Source: Puccinia triticina (taxonomy: Eukaryota > Basidiomycota > Pucciniomycetes > Pucciniales > Pucciniaceae). From it: 64,000 nucleotides of DNA. Location: the NCBI RefSeq assembly GCF_026914185.1, contig NC_070569.1, forward strand, positions 1,488,001 to 1,552,000, given 5' to 3'. Of this stretch, positions 10,761 through 18,849 are shown one piece after another (the stretch's first letter is position 1; every line of letters begins with the position of its first letter). The notes below the pieces were generated by a model that did no database searches, was not told the origin of the DNA, and saw only the letters and a program-made list of their open reading frames with translations. The position numbers and the translations under genes are program-made.

Positions 10761-10871
10761 GTAAGTCCTCCCAGTTTGTGCACCTCCAGGGCGTCTGCTA
10801 CACAAGTCAAAGCATTGCTTTAGCCACCGCTGTGAGCCACTCGAATTTTTCACATACTCTTTTCCAATCAG
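10761..10871 (+). other. Intron-like cassette A in the gypsy1 leader
   Basis: Starts GTAAGTCCTCCCAG and ends CAATCAG. It includes TGTGCACCTCC and GCCACCGCTGTGAGCC, shared with four other cassettes in this window. Removal would place the gag ATG 20 nt after the splice junction. Confidence 0.65.
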
Positions 10872-10891
10872 GTTTCTTTTCCTCACTTGCG

Positions 10892-13027
10892 ATGGCCGAC
10901 CCAGTAGAAGGCGCAAGGCGCGTGAAGATCAAGCCTCAGGACAAAGGCTTGGGTTTTGACGGTACGCATGTCGAGCGGTTTCTAGCGGATTACCAGCTGG
11001 CCGCGGACTTGGACGGCGCGTCAGAGTTTGATATGGCGCAGCAAGTGCGTTTCTTTGTGCGCAAGGTTGAGGTCAAGGACGTGTTGGAGACTCTTGACGG
11101 GTACGACCTGCCGAATTGGACTTCGCTCAAGGCTGCCATGCTCGCGTACTGGGGCCAGGTCGACACGGCGCGTTTCACCTTGCCGAATTTAGAGGCCTTG
11201 GCTCAATCGTGGATTGCTAAGGGTGGGGTCTCGTCTGTGGTGGATTATCAAGACTTTCGGCGCGTCTGGGAGCCAATACAATCCTATCTTCTTCGCAAAG
11301 CCCATATTGACTCAGTGGAGGAAATTCGGACTCTCTATTATCGATCGCTGTCAAGTGGAGTTCAGGAGCGCGTTAGAGATCACCTGATCAAGGCTAACAC
11401 TATGATCACTACCCTTGATAACCGATTTAAGCTTCCCGCTTTCGAGATCTTGAAGACCGCGGTCGCGGAGGTGATGAAAGGCCAAACGGCTTTGACTTTT
11501 GAAGACGCAAGGACTTCTTCACCTGTTCCCGCAGGTCCTTTTCAGCAGGCCAACGACGTCATGCGGAAGATTGAGCAAGATCGTCGCCCTAAAGCTCCCG
11601 CCGCGTCAGAGAAGCCACCCGCTACCATCGACGACATCTCCCAGATGCTGCAATCTTTTGAGCAGCGCTTGGAGAAGAAATACGGTGCTCAGCCTCCTCA
11701 GTCCTCTGGCAAGGTACCGCCGGCGGAGCGCGGTCCTTTGGTTTGCTACTACTGTCACCGTGAAGGGCACGGTACCGGACGCTGTTTCGAGCTCAAGAAA
11801 GACAAAGAAGCCAATCTGGTCGAGCAGAAGGGCAACAATTTCTTCTTGCCCAACGGGGCACTTATCCCTTTCGATTCCTCGCGGCCCATTCGTCATGTGG
11901 TCGCCTCTTTCCAACCTCCCCCTACCGCTAGCGTAGTCACGCCGGAATTCCGCGCTACGTGTGGCTCCCTCGATCCCTGGTACCCCCCGGCTGTCACTTC
12001 GCAGTCTTTTTCTGGATCCTACGAGGCGGATCCTGCGCGAAAGAAGCACGAGGCTCCAAATCCTTACAAGGCGCCTGCGGTTCCTCCTTCAGCCGTGCGG
12101 AAGCCGGTTAAAAAGTCTACGGCGCGTGCTCCCAATTCTGAAGTAGATGACTCAGATATGGAAGCTGAATTGTTTGAGAGGGTTCCTGCTTCTCCGACCG
12201 CGGGCCCTTCTTCTCCCGAGCAGTCTTCTTCCGAGCAGCCAGCCAAGCCTGCTAGCGCTGCGCCCAAGGTGCGCTTCGAGCGCGGTATCTCCAAGGATCA
12301 TCCAAACGCCGTCGAAGGCGTGCTCAAGAAGATCTCCGGTCTCAAGGTTCCGGATTTGTCGGTTTCGGAGCTTTTAGCGGTGGCACCGTCTGTCGCTGAA
12401 GGCATGAAGCGATGGGTATCGCGCAAGCGCGTAGAGGTTGGAGCGGAGGAGCTGAAGGTCTCTTCGGGTACTCTGGCTGAGGGCGTGGATTTCAAGGCGA
12501 ACGGATTTGAGCCGCGGCTCTACTCGTGCCCGTTGGGCTATTTGCCGTGCTTGGTGGGAGACGAGGAGAGTAATGCATCTCCTTTGGTGGATTCTGGATC
12601 CCAGCTTAACCTTATCTCGGATGCGATGGCTAACAAGTTCAATATTAGCCCGCGCGTCAACTTTAGTTCAGCAGTCTACGGAATTGGCAATCAAGCCTGT
12701 GAACTGGTTGGTGTCGCTGAGGACGTTCCGCTCCGCATTGGCAAATCCATCGTGGGCACGTGTCACTTCTGGATCACTCGAATGGCCGGGCCCATGATCT
12801 TGGGGCGGCCCTTTCTCATGGATTTCGACGCCACTCTCAACTTTTCGGCAGAAGTAGGCGAGAGGATCTTGCTCCCGGACTCAAATGGGAGGAGGATAGA
12901 GGTTTCCCTCTGCGCGACGGATTCGGGACGGTGGGAGCGCGAATTCCCTAGCAATGGGAAGAAGGCGATCCTGACGCGCTCAAACACGGCGCGCGACGAC
13001 CCTGTCGAAGGGCGTCATTTTTTATGA
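10892..13027 (+). CDS. gag-pr: gypsy1 Gag-protease polyprotein
   Basis: 711 codons from ATG 10892, chosen because it lies 20 nt after cassette A's AG and matches the start context of gypsy2 Gag. Residues 1-250 form the capsid-like region (K-I-K-P-Q-D-K-G-L-G-F-D-G, shared with gypsy2). A CX2CX4HX4C zinc knuckle (C-Y-Y-C-H-R-E-G-H...C) begins near residue 285 and should bind genomic RNA. Pro/Ser-rich linker follows. An aspartic protease core is at about residue 566 (V-D-S-G-S), with the downstream flap-region motif M-I-L-G-R-P-F-L (about 12793-12816). The stop TGA (13025-13027) overlaps the next ATG in the tetranucleotide ATGA. A longer open frame upstream of 10892 lies in the leader and cassette and is not favoured. 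Confidence 0.88.
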   Translation: MADPVEGARRVKIKPQDKGLGFDGTHVERFLADYQLAADLDGASEFDMAQQVRFFVRKVEVKDVLETLDGYDLPNWTSLKAAMLAYWGQVDTARFTLPNLEALAQSWIAKGGVSSVVDYQDFRRVWEPIQSYLLRKAHIDSVEEIRTLYYRSLSSGVQERVRDHLIKANTMITTLDNRFKLPAFEILKTAVAEVMKGQTALTFEDARTSSPVPAGPFQQANDVMRKIEQDRRPKAPAASEKPPATIDDISQMLQSFEQRLEKKYGAQPPQSSGKVPPAERGPLVCYYCHREGHGTGRCFELKKDKEANLVEQKGNNFFLPNGALIPFDSSRPIRHVVASFQPPPTASVVTPEFRATCGSLDPWYPPAVTSQSFSGSYEADPARKKHEAPNPYKAPAVPPSAVRKPVKKSTARAPNSEVDDSDMEAELFERVPASPTAGPSSPEQSSSEQPAKPASAAPKVRFERGISKDHPNAVEGVLKKISGLKVPDLSVSELLAVAPSVAEGMKRWVSRKRVEVGAEELKVSSGTLAEGVDFKANGFEPRLYSCPLGYLPCLVGDEESNASPLVDSGSQLNLISDAMANKFNISPRVNFSSAVYGIGNQACELVGVAEDVPLRIGKSIVGTCHFWITRMAGPMILGRPFLMDFDATLNFSAEVGERILLPDSNGRRIEVSLCATDSGRWEREFPSNGKKAILTRSNTARDDPVEGRHFL

Positions 13028-16000
13028 GTAAAGTTGATCTGTCAAGTGGCCGTGTTAATCTAGGATCTCGCCCACGCGCCGCTGGATCAACTCATCATCA
13101 AGAGATTCACCGGCTTTGTTCCATTTTCTCGTCCAATAATCAAAATATCAAATCGAAAAAACATGAAGAAAACACTAAACCTCTCAAAAACATATCTTCA
13201 GATCTCAGGTCACTTCTTTTTTCCGGCTCTATTGGCGTTCTTTCTCACGGTCTTTTTTCTTTCTCTGGCGCGGCTCTTGGCGCGTTTTCTTTCGGCGATG
13301 GTTTATTGGAGCAGGGTGGAATGGAGGATATGGGAAATTCGCGGAGGTTTGGGAGACAGGAAGTAAGTTCCTCCCAGTTATGCACCTCCCAGGGTTCTAC
13401 TACGTCGTCATTAGCATTACATGCCACATCTGTGAGCCTCGCCGGTTGTTCGCCTCTATCTCCCGTTTTAGGCGACTTCCCATCTTCTCAAACTCGTCTC
13501 CGCGACGAGAATAAACTAGCGTCTCAATCCCGTCTCCGCGACGAGAATAAACTAGCGTCTCAATCCCCTCTCTGCGAAGAGAATAAACTAGATACGTCCT
13601 ATGGCGTCCTCCGCAATGAGGGTAAAACTAGACTCCGCGATGAGTCTAAACTCCCGAGCCTCCGCAACGAGGAAAAACTAAAGATCCTCCGCAATGAGGT
13701 GAATCTACGATTTTCTTTATTTTGCGAGGGAGGTGAAGTGGAATTTGGGGCACCGTGGAGGGACTTTGGACTGAAAGTAAGTTCCAACCAAAGTGCACCT
13801 CCGGAGCGTGATGCTATACCAAGTTGTTGTACCCTACCGCGTGCCACAGTCGTGAGCAAAGGACATTCGCCTCGTTTTTCGTTTTCAGACAAGGCACCCT
13901 TCGAAGATCGCGCCGAACACCGCACGTGGACACTGATGGAGTGCGGTTTGAAGTTCCAAGAGCAACTTGCGCTGGTGGATGCGTGGTCGCGGGGCGAGTT
14001 CCTCACGTTTGCGGCGAAGTATAAGCCGGTTTCGAGGAAGGTTAAGCCGGTCAATCAGGCCATGCCTCAAGGTCTAAATCCTCCTTTGCGTCGACCTCCT
14101 CTATCACGCGATCCTTATCGGCCCCTCCCGCGTTCTCTAGCCGGCTCTTTTGTACCGCGCGGACGCGTCACTGCAGACCGGCTTGAAGTCGTGAATTTCG
14201 GACCGGACGGGTGGCTATGGCCTGATGAGTTGAATGTTATCAAGAATGTCTTAGCCGAACGTAATCTAGCCATAGCCTTTGACGAGTCAGAGCGTGGCCT
14301 CTTGAAGGATTCATACGGGTTACCCTACATCATTCCCGTTGTCGAACACGAGCCGTGGCAGAAGAAAAAGATACCAATCCCGGCCGCTATGTTAGACGAA
14401 TTCATCAGCCGTGTCCGTGAGCGGGTTACTACGGGCTTGTACGAGCAGTCTACCTCAAGCTACTCATCTCCGGTCTTCTGCGTGCTTAAGAGTAACGGTA
14501 AACTGCGTGTAGTTCACGACCTTCAGCCGCTAAACAAGGTGACTATTAAAGATGCCGGAGTTCCCCCTGCTACAGAAGACTTCGTCAAATCCTTCGCCGG
14601 CCGTGCTTGTTACGGTTTGGGAGACATAATGGGAGGATATGATGAGCGCGCGCTCGACCCTATCTCTCGTCCTTTAACCACTTTCGATACTCCGTTGGGG
14701 CGTTTTCAGCTCACTCGCCTCCCTCAAGGAGCCACGAATTCTGTGGCCGTGTACCAGGCTCAGATGATGTGGATCCTCCAAGAGGAGATCCCTGATCATG
14801 CTGGTATTTTCATCGACGACGGCGGCATCAAGGGGCCAGCGTCCGACTACGACAATGAAGTTCTCACTTGGCACTCTGGTATTCGGCGTTTCATTTGGGA
14901 GTACGCGACAACCCTTGAACGGATTCTTTTTCGAATCGAAGAAAGCGGACTCACGGTTTCTGCGGCTAAATTGGCAGCTTGCGTGCCGGCTCTCGAGATC
15001 GTGGGCCATGTAGTATGCAAGGAGGGCCGGAGAATGGCGAAGACTAAAGTTAATAAAATTCTCTCTTGGCCAACTCCGGCTAACGCAACGGAAATTCGAG
15101 GTTTCCTGGGGGTTGTGGTCTACGTTCGCATTTTTATTCCGGCACTTTCGGAAATATGTCTTCCGCTGCGACGCCTTACGCGGAAGGACGTGGATTGGAT
15201 TTGGTCGGCGGAGTGCGACGCGGCGTTTGAAAAGCTCAAGTTGATTGTAGGCAAGGACATTGTGCTGGTCAAAATCGAATACGGCCCGGATGCAGGCAAG
15301 ATCAAACTGGCGGTGGATTCCAGCTTCCACGCGGCGGGTGCGGTTCTCACCCAGCAAGATTCAAATGGCCTTGATCGCCCCGCTCTCTACGAGTCTCTTT
15401 TGTTTTCGGATGTCGAGTCGCGTTACTCTCAGCCAAAGCTCGAATTGTGTGGTGTAGCGCAGATACTCAAGAAGCTGCAGACCGTTCTTTGGGGGCAGCA
15501 TTTTGAGCTCCAAGTCGACGCGATCTCTTTGATCCAGATGATTAACTCCCCCAGCTTACCCAACGCCCCGATGACGCGCTGGGTGGCTTTTATTCAGCTT
15601 TTTTCCTTCGACATCGTTCACCGTCCGGGTAAATCTTTTACCATGCCGGACGGGCTGTCTCGACGACCGATGGAGGACGATGAGTCCATCCCAGATGCTG
15701 AGTTCGATGAAGACGCACCTCTCATTCATCCTCGATACGTCGGCGCGTCTGGTGCTCAAGGAGAGTATACTGGGTTTCAGGAGGGCTATTGGCGGATGAT
15801 GGAGAGTTTTCTGGCCACGTTATCTAAGCCTAAGGAGATGAATGCTAAAGACTTTCGTGCTTTGAAGCGCAGATCAGCGGAGTTCTTCTTACAGTCCGGG
15901 CGCCTCATGAAGAGAGGAAGCCCCCTGCCAAAGATTGTCGTAACCATTCCCGCAAAACAGGACGAGATCCTCAATCAGCTCCATGAAAGCCTGGGCCACC

Positions 16001-17043
16001 GAGGCACTACGGAAACTTATCGCCGTGTGGCGGAGCGCTTTTGGTGGCCTTCGCTCAAGCAGGCCGTAGTGAAATGGTGTCAGAGTTGTGACGCATGTCA
16101 AAAGAGGGACCTCCGTCGGCCTCAAGAAGTTCATTACCCGACTGGAGAGTCCACGGTCTTTGGTCGCGTCTCGATGGACGCAGTTCATTTGAAAGCTAGC
16201 GGCGCCAAATATCTCATTGTCGCACGGGACGACTTCTCTGGCTGGGTGGAAGCCAAAATTCTCAATAATTTGACCTCAGAGGCTGTGGCTACATTCCTAC
16301 AAGAACATTGGACGATGCGTTACGGGCTAGCACAATCATATTCGACTGACGGTGGATCGGAATTCGGCGGCGCGTTGGCCAACATGTTGCGGGCACTTCC
16401 CGGGCACCATCGTGTTTCTACTCCTTACTACCCTGAAAGTCAGGGTATGGTTGAGCGCGGGCACGGGCCACTCAAAGCCGCCCTGGTGAAATTGGCTGGC
16501 GAGAGCGGCAAGAACTGCCGGAAATTTCTTCCCTTGGTGCTCTTTGCGGATAGAATCTCGACCAAACAGACCACCGGCTATTCCCCATTCGAGCTGGTTT
16601 TTGGCCAGCGGGCCGTTCTTCCCTTAGATCTAGAGATGGAATCTTTCTTAGGCGTCGATTGGGAGTCGGTGACGAATACTACCGATCTGCTGGCGGCGCG
16701 TTCCCTTCAATTGGAGCGCAGCGAGGAAACGCGTGGCAAGGCGTACCAGAAGATGATGGAATCGAGGGGCGAGTCAGTCCGGTACTGGGAGGAAAGGCGC
16801 GCGGGTCATCAGCGGGAACCTTTCAAGACGGGCGAGCTAGTTTTGGCGTACAATCGATCTCTCGAGGTTCAGTGGGGCCAACTTTTCGCGCATAGGTGGA
16901 ACGGTCCCTATCGCGTCGTGAAACAGGTCCAGGGTGGATCCTATGTCCTGGCGGAGTTGGATGGGACGGAACTTAAACGACGATTTTCGGCGGATCAGGT
17001 GAAGCGCTACTTTTCGCGTGGAGGCACTGGAGAACAAAAGTAA
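13024..17043 (+). CDS. pol: gypsy1 Pol polyprotein (RT, RNase H, integrase)
   Basis: 1339 codons from ATG 13024, which overlaps the gag-pr stop. The first approximately 300 residues do not look like Pol: they contain seven L-R-N-E-x-K-L-type repeats and two intron-like cassettes (13363-13471 and 13777-13888). A likelier functional start is ATG 13936, 48 nt after cassette C, in the same frame (1035 codons). Reverse transcriptase spans about residues 450-690, with L-P-Q-G and F-I-D-D (Asp pair at 14815-14820). RNase H is near residues 760-845 (A-V-D-S-S). Integrase has an HHCC finger (H-E-S-L-G-H near 987, C-Q-S-C-D-A-C near 1019), and DDE residues in S-M-D-A, T-D-G-G-S-E-F and M-V-E-R. A GPY/F-type C-terminus is near 1290 (W-N-G-P-Y). 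The stop codon overlaps cassette D's GTAAGT. No chromodomain is evident. Confidence 0.9.
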   Translation: MSKVDLSSGRVNLGSRPRAAGSTHHQEIHRLCSIFSSNNQNIKSKKHEENTKPLKNISSDLRSLLFSGSIGVLSHGLFSFSGAALGAFSFGDGLLEQGGMEDMGNSRRFGRQEVSSSQLCTSQGSTTSSLALHATSVSLAGCSPLSPVLGDFPSSQTRLRDENKLASQSRLRDENKLASQSPLCEENKLDTSYGVLRNEGKTRLRDESKLPSLRNEEKLKILRNEVNLRFSLFCEGGEVEFGAPWRDFGLKVSSNQSAPPERDAIPSCCTLPRATVVSKGHSPRFSFSDKAPFEDRAEHRTWTLMECGLKFQEQLALVDAWSRGEFLTFAAKYKPVSRKVKPVNQAMPQGLNPPLRRPPLSRDPYRPLPRSLAGSFVPRGRVTADRLEVVNFGPDGWLWPDELNVIKNVLAERNLAIAFDESERGLLKDSYGLPYIIPVVEHEPWQKKKIPIPAAMLDEFISRVRERVTTGLYEQSTSSYSSPVFCVLKSNGKLRVVHDLQPLNKVTIKDAGVPPATEDFVKSFAGRACYGLGDIMGGYDERALDPISRPLTTFDTPLGRFQLTRLPQGATNSVAVYQAQMMWILQEEIPDHAGIFIDDGGIKGPASDYDNEVLTWHSGIRRFIWEYATTLERILFRIEESGLTVSAAKLAACVPALEIVGHVVCKEGRRMAKTKVNKILSWPTPANATEIRGFLGVVVYVRIFIPALSEICLPLRRLTRKDVDWIWSAECDAAFEKLKLIVGKDIVLVKIEYGPDAGKIKLAVDSSFHAAGAVLTQQDSNGLDRPALYESLLFSDVESRYSQPKLELCGVAQILKKLQTVLWGQHFELQVDAISLIQMINSPSLPNAPMTRWVAFIQLFSFDIVHRPGKSFTMPDGLSRRPMEDDESIPDAEFDEDAPLIHPRYVGASGAQGEYTGFQEGYWRMMESFLATLSKPKEMNAKDFRALKRRSAEFFLQSGRLMKRGSPLPKIVVTIPAKQDEILNQLHESLGHRGTTETYRRVAERFWWPSLKQAVVKWCQSCDACQKRDLRRPQEVHYPTGESTVFGRVSMDAVHLKASGAKYLIVARDDFSGWVEAKILNNLTSEAVATFLQEHWTMRYGLAQSYSTDGGSEFGGALANMLRALPGHHRVSTPYYPESQGMVERGHGPLKAALVKLAGESGKNCRKFLPLVLFADRISTKQTTGYSPFELVFGQRAVLPLDLEMESFLGVDWESVTNTTDLLAARSLQLERSEETRGKAYQKMMESRGESVRYWEERRAGHQREPFKTGELVLAYNRSLEVQWGQLFAHRWNGPYRVVKQVQGGSYVLAELDGTELKRRFSADQVKRYFSRGGTGEQK
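13363..13471 (+). other. Intron-like cassette B
   Basis: GTAAGTTCCTCCCAG...CCCGTTTTAG, 109 nt. It shares ATGCACCTCC and GCCACATCTGTGAGCC with the other cassettes. It reads open in the pol frame but its length is not a multiple of 3, so splicing would change frame. Confidence 0.65.
13490..13720 (+). repeat. Seven short CTCCGCAATGAG-type repeats between cassettes B and C
   Basis: The motif CTCCGCRAYGAGRRTAAACTA recurs about every 24-36 bp. Two 36-bp copies are perfect tandem; the others vary. In the pol frame it encodes L-R-N/D-E-x-K-L. The same motif occurs about four times in gypsy2 (about 61790-62065). Confidence 0.75.
13777..13888 (+). other. Intron-like cassette C, just before the likely pol ATG
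   Basis: GTAAGTTCC...GTTTTCAG, 112 nt, with GTGCACCTCCGGAG and GCCACAGTCGTGAGCA. Its AG lies 48 nt upstream of ATG 13936, mirroring how cassette A sits before the gag ATG. Confidence 0.65.
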
Positions 17044-17170
17044 GTTCTCTCCAGTTGTGCACCTCCGGGCTAGATGCTCTTAAGTATTTTCGAAAACTCT
17101 ACTCTATGCCACATTTGTGAGCACCGCGGCGGCCCTTGGTTTCTTTTCCTTCTCTTTCTGGACCTCTTAG
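17040..17170 (+). other. Intron-like cassette D overlapping the pol stop codon
   Basis: GTAAGTTCTCTCCAG...GACCTCTTAG, 131 nt, with TGTGCACCTCCGGGC and GCCACATTTGTGAGCA. The pol TAA is bases 2-4 of the donor GTAAGT. Splicing here would remove the stop and keep the frame open into the 3' LTR. Confidence 0.6.
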
Positions 17171-17208
17171 GCGCGGATTTCAGTTCAATTTTCGGCGACA
17201 GGCGCGCA

Positions 17209-17242
17209 GCAGTCTAGGGACAGACTGCATTTGGGGAGGAGA
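17209..17242 (+). promoter_or_regulatory. Conserved hairpin and polypurine tract before the gypsy1 3' LTR
   Basis: GCAGTCT (17209-17215) pairs with AGACTGC (17222-17228) around the loop AGGGAC. The purine tract GGGGAGGAGA ends at 17242, immediately before the LTR. The same 20-nt hairpin is present in gypsy2 at 62833-62852. The purine run primes plus-strand synthesis in LTR elements; the role of the hairpin is unknown. Confidence 0.7.
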
Positions 17243-18070
17243 TGTGGTGTTCAATCTTGTACACGCGGGGTCAACTTTAGAACTCGCGACGGCGCGCGGG
17301 AGACATCAAGACGCGTGGAGGATCAATTTTCCCGGATGTAACCCGTTTCAGGACTCAATCTTTCCGGATCTTTGGCGCGCTGGTTCCCTTTCTACAATTG
17401 CTTTTGGATCTTTTCTTTTGTTTCCTTGCTTTCTTTTATTTTTATTTTTTTTCGCTCTCAGTTGTTGTTTCATTTCTCATATGCGCGTGTTGGATGGTTG
17501 TGCTATGTGCTGGGTTGGTTTGGTTTTGTGTTTTGTTTCCTTTTGTCTGTTTCCTCTCTTTTGTGTTTGTTGCGCGCGTGGGTGTATGATGAAGGTCCCG
17601 CTGCGTGCTGCGCCCGGAGTCTAAGTTCTGTTCGAACTTAGACAATGGGACGGCACGGGAAGACCCTGAACCAGAATCTTCCTATCAAAATTTTTACGGA
17701 TCACCTTATCAGCGCACTCGGAGCGCCTTCTGAGCCTTATCCATCCCAACGATCGGGATACTCTTTCATCACGCACGTGGCGTTTTTTCTTGTTGATCCT
17801 CATTCTTCCTGACCCCGCCTTCCGGCGCACTTCGACGACCGCGACATCCCAAACTTTCATCATCCTTCCCGGTTTCCTTTTTTTTTTTCTCCTTTCTCCT
17901 CTCAACTCACAACCCCGCCGACGCGCGCTCAATCGCCGTCGTAAATCAAACACCCCCCTACCTCATCGCTTACAGATCCCCCCTTCTTCCCGCGACCAAT
18001 CCCCGGAGGGCATTTCCCAACCTTTTCCCCTCCAACAACTGCCGCCGCCTGGCACGGACGGAGTTCCACA
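17243..18070 (+). repeat. 3' LTR of gypsy1
   Basis: 828 bp, direct copy of 9775-10602. It is followed directly by CCGGAAGG, which resumes the Helitron. Confidence 0.95.
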
Positions 18071-18196
18071 CCGGAAGGTATAAATTCAACCCGTTATCCC
18101 AACAGTAACCTCAAACCTCTAAGCACCAATCCCAACCCCCTCTCTGCCCCCCTACACAACAAAATTAAACCCCAATCACACAGTTTCCCAACAACA

Positions 18197-18849
18197 ATGC
18201 CCCAGGCCAATAGAACAATTCAGACCACCCCTCAAGACACCCAAATGGCTGATAGGGTTGAAGTCCGCGGGGGAATATACGTTCAAGAATGCGTGAGTCC
18301 AACCACCCCTGCAACTGAGCCGCAATATGTCCCACGCTGCCCCAGCTTACGCACCAGCACTTTGGTCAGAACAACTCGCCAACCAATTGCCTCCCCACAC
18401 GCCCGTCAGCCGGCCCTTATTTTTTCCCCATCAACCTCAGAACAGGTTCCTCCCTCGGAGCAACCCACCAAATCCAGGGAGCACATACTATCAGAGGATC
18501 AATTCTTGGGCTGAGTGCCGACAGCCGCCTCGAAATGAACTTTACGTGTGGGACGACCGATGAGCGCCGACCGCGCAAGCTCTCGAACGAAGAAGCACCA
18601 CTACTAGTCAATGCAGTTGGGACCATCTGCGAGCTGTCAATCACAAATATATTAAGTGGCGAACCAACTTGCGCCATAACACTCGAACACAAAACCCCAG
18701 TGAGTCGCACCACCAACACTGATTCCAAACAGTTGGCTAATTCTCCGCACCAGAACCTTCCGTCAAAGCTCATCATCGACTACTTAATACCCGCGGAGAT
18801 AGCCTCCATATTCGCCCTAGATGCAGATCACATTGGTCTTTGTGCGTAG
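18197..18849 (+). pseudogene. OB-fold-like Helitron passenger gene, copy 1 (fragmentary)
   Basis: An N-terminal Pro/Thr-rich frame (about 18197-18514) is followed in another frame (about 18499-18849) by a stretch containing R-G-S-I-L-G-L-S-A-D-S-R-L-E-M. The motif N-A-V-G-T-I-C-E-L-S-I-T follows. This pattern recurs in the minus-strand copy at 21496-21089 and loosely at 30300-29440. The alternating hydrophobic strands and N-A-x-G-T-I look like an OB-fold, as in RPA-type single-strand DNA-binding proteins. Such genes are known passengers of plant Helitrons. A frame change or an unrecognised intron near 18500 separates the pieces. The family assignment is inferred from motif shape only. Confidence 0.4.

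Larger units (their letters stand above)
9775..18070 (+). mobile_element. gypsy1: complete Ty3/gypsy LTR retrotransposon, 8.3 kb
   Basis: LTRs 9775-10602 and 17243-18070 are both 828 bp with TG...CA ends and are almost identical (two substitutions noticed), so insertion is recent. Flanks are CCGG on both sides (9771-9774 and 18071-18074), suggesting a 4-bp target duplication. Order: 5' LTR, tRNA-Tyr primer site, leader with an intron-like cassette, gag-protease, pol (RT, RNase H, integrase with GPY/F C-terminus), cassette, hairpin, purine tract, 3' LTR. Gene order RT-RH-INT places it in Ty3/gypsy. Both main frames are open, so it may be autonomous. Confidence 0.95.

Noticed and set aside
13490..13720. 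CRISPR-like array
   Set aside because: Repeats are degenerate, spacing is irregular, they lie within an open frame of a eukaryotic retroelement, and no cas genes exist.
17136..17624. Env-like or extra ORF at the gypsy1 3' end
   Set aside because: Most of the frame is LTR sequence and the same frame appears in the 5' LTR (9776-10156). Hydrophobic stretches come from T-rich DNA.
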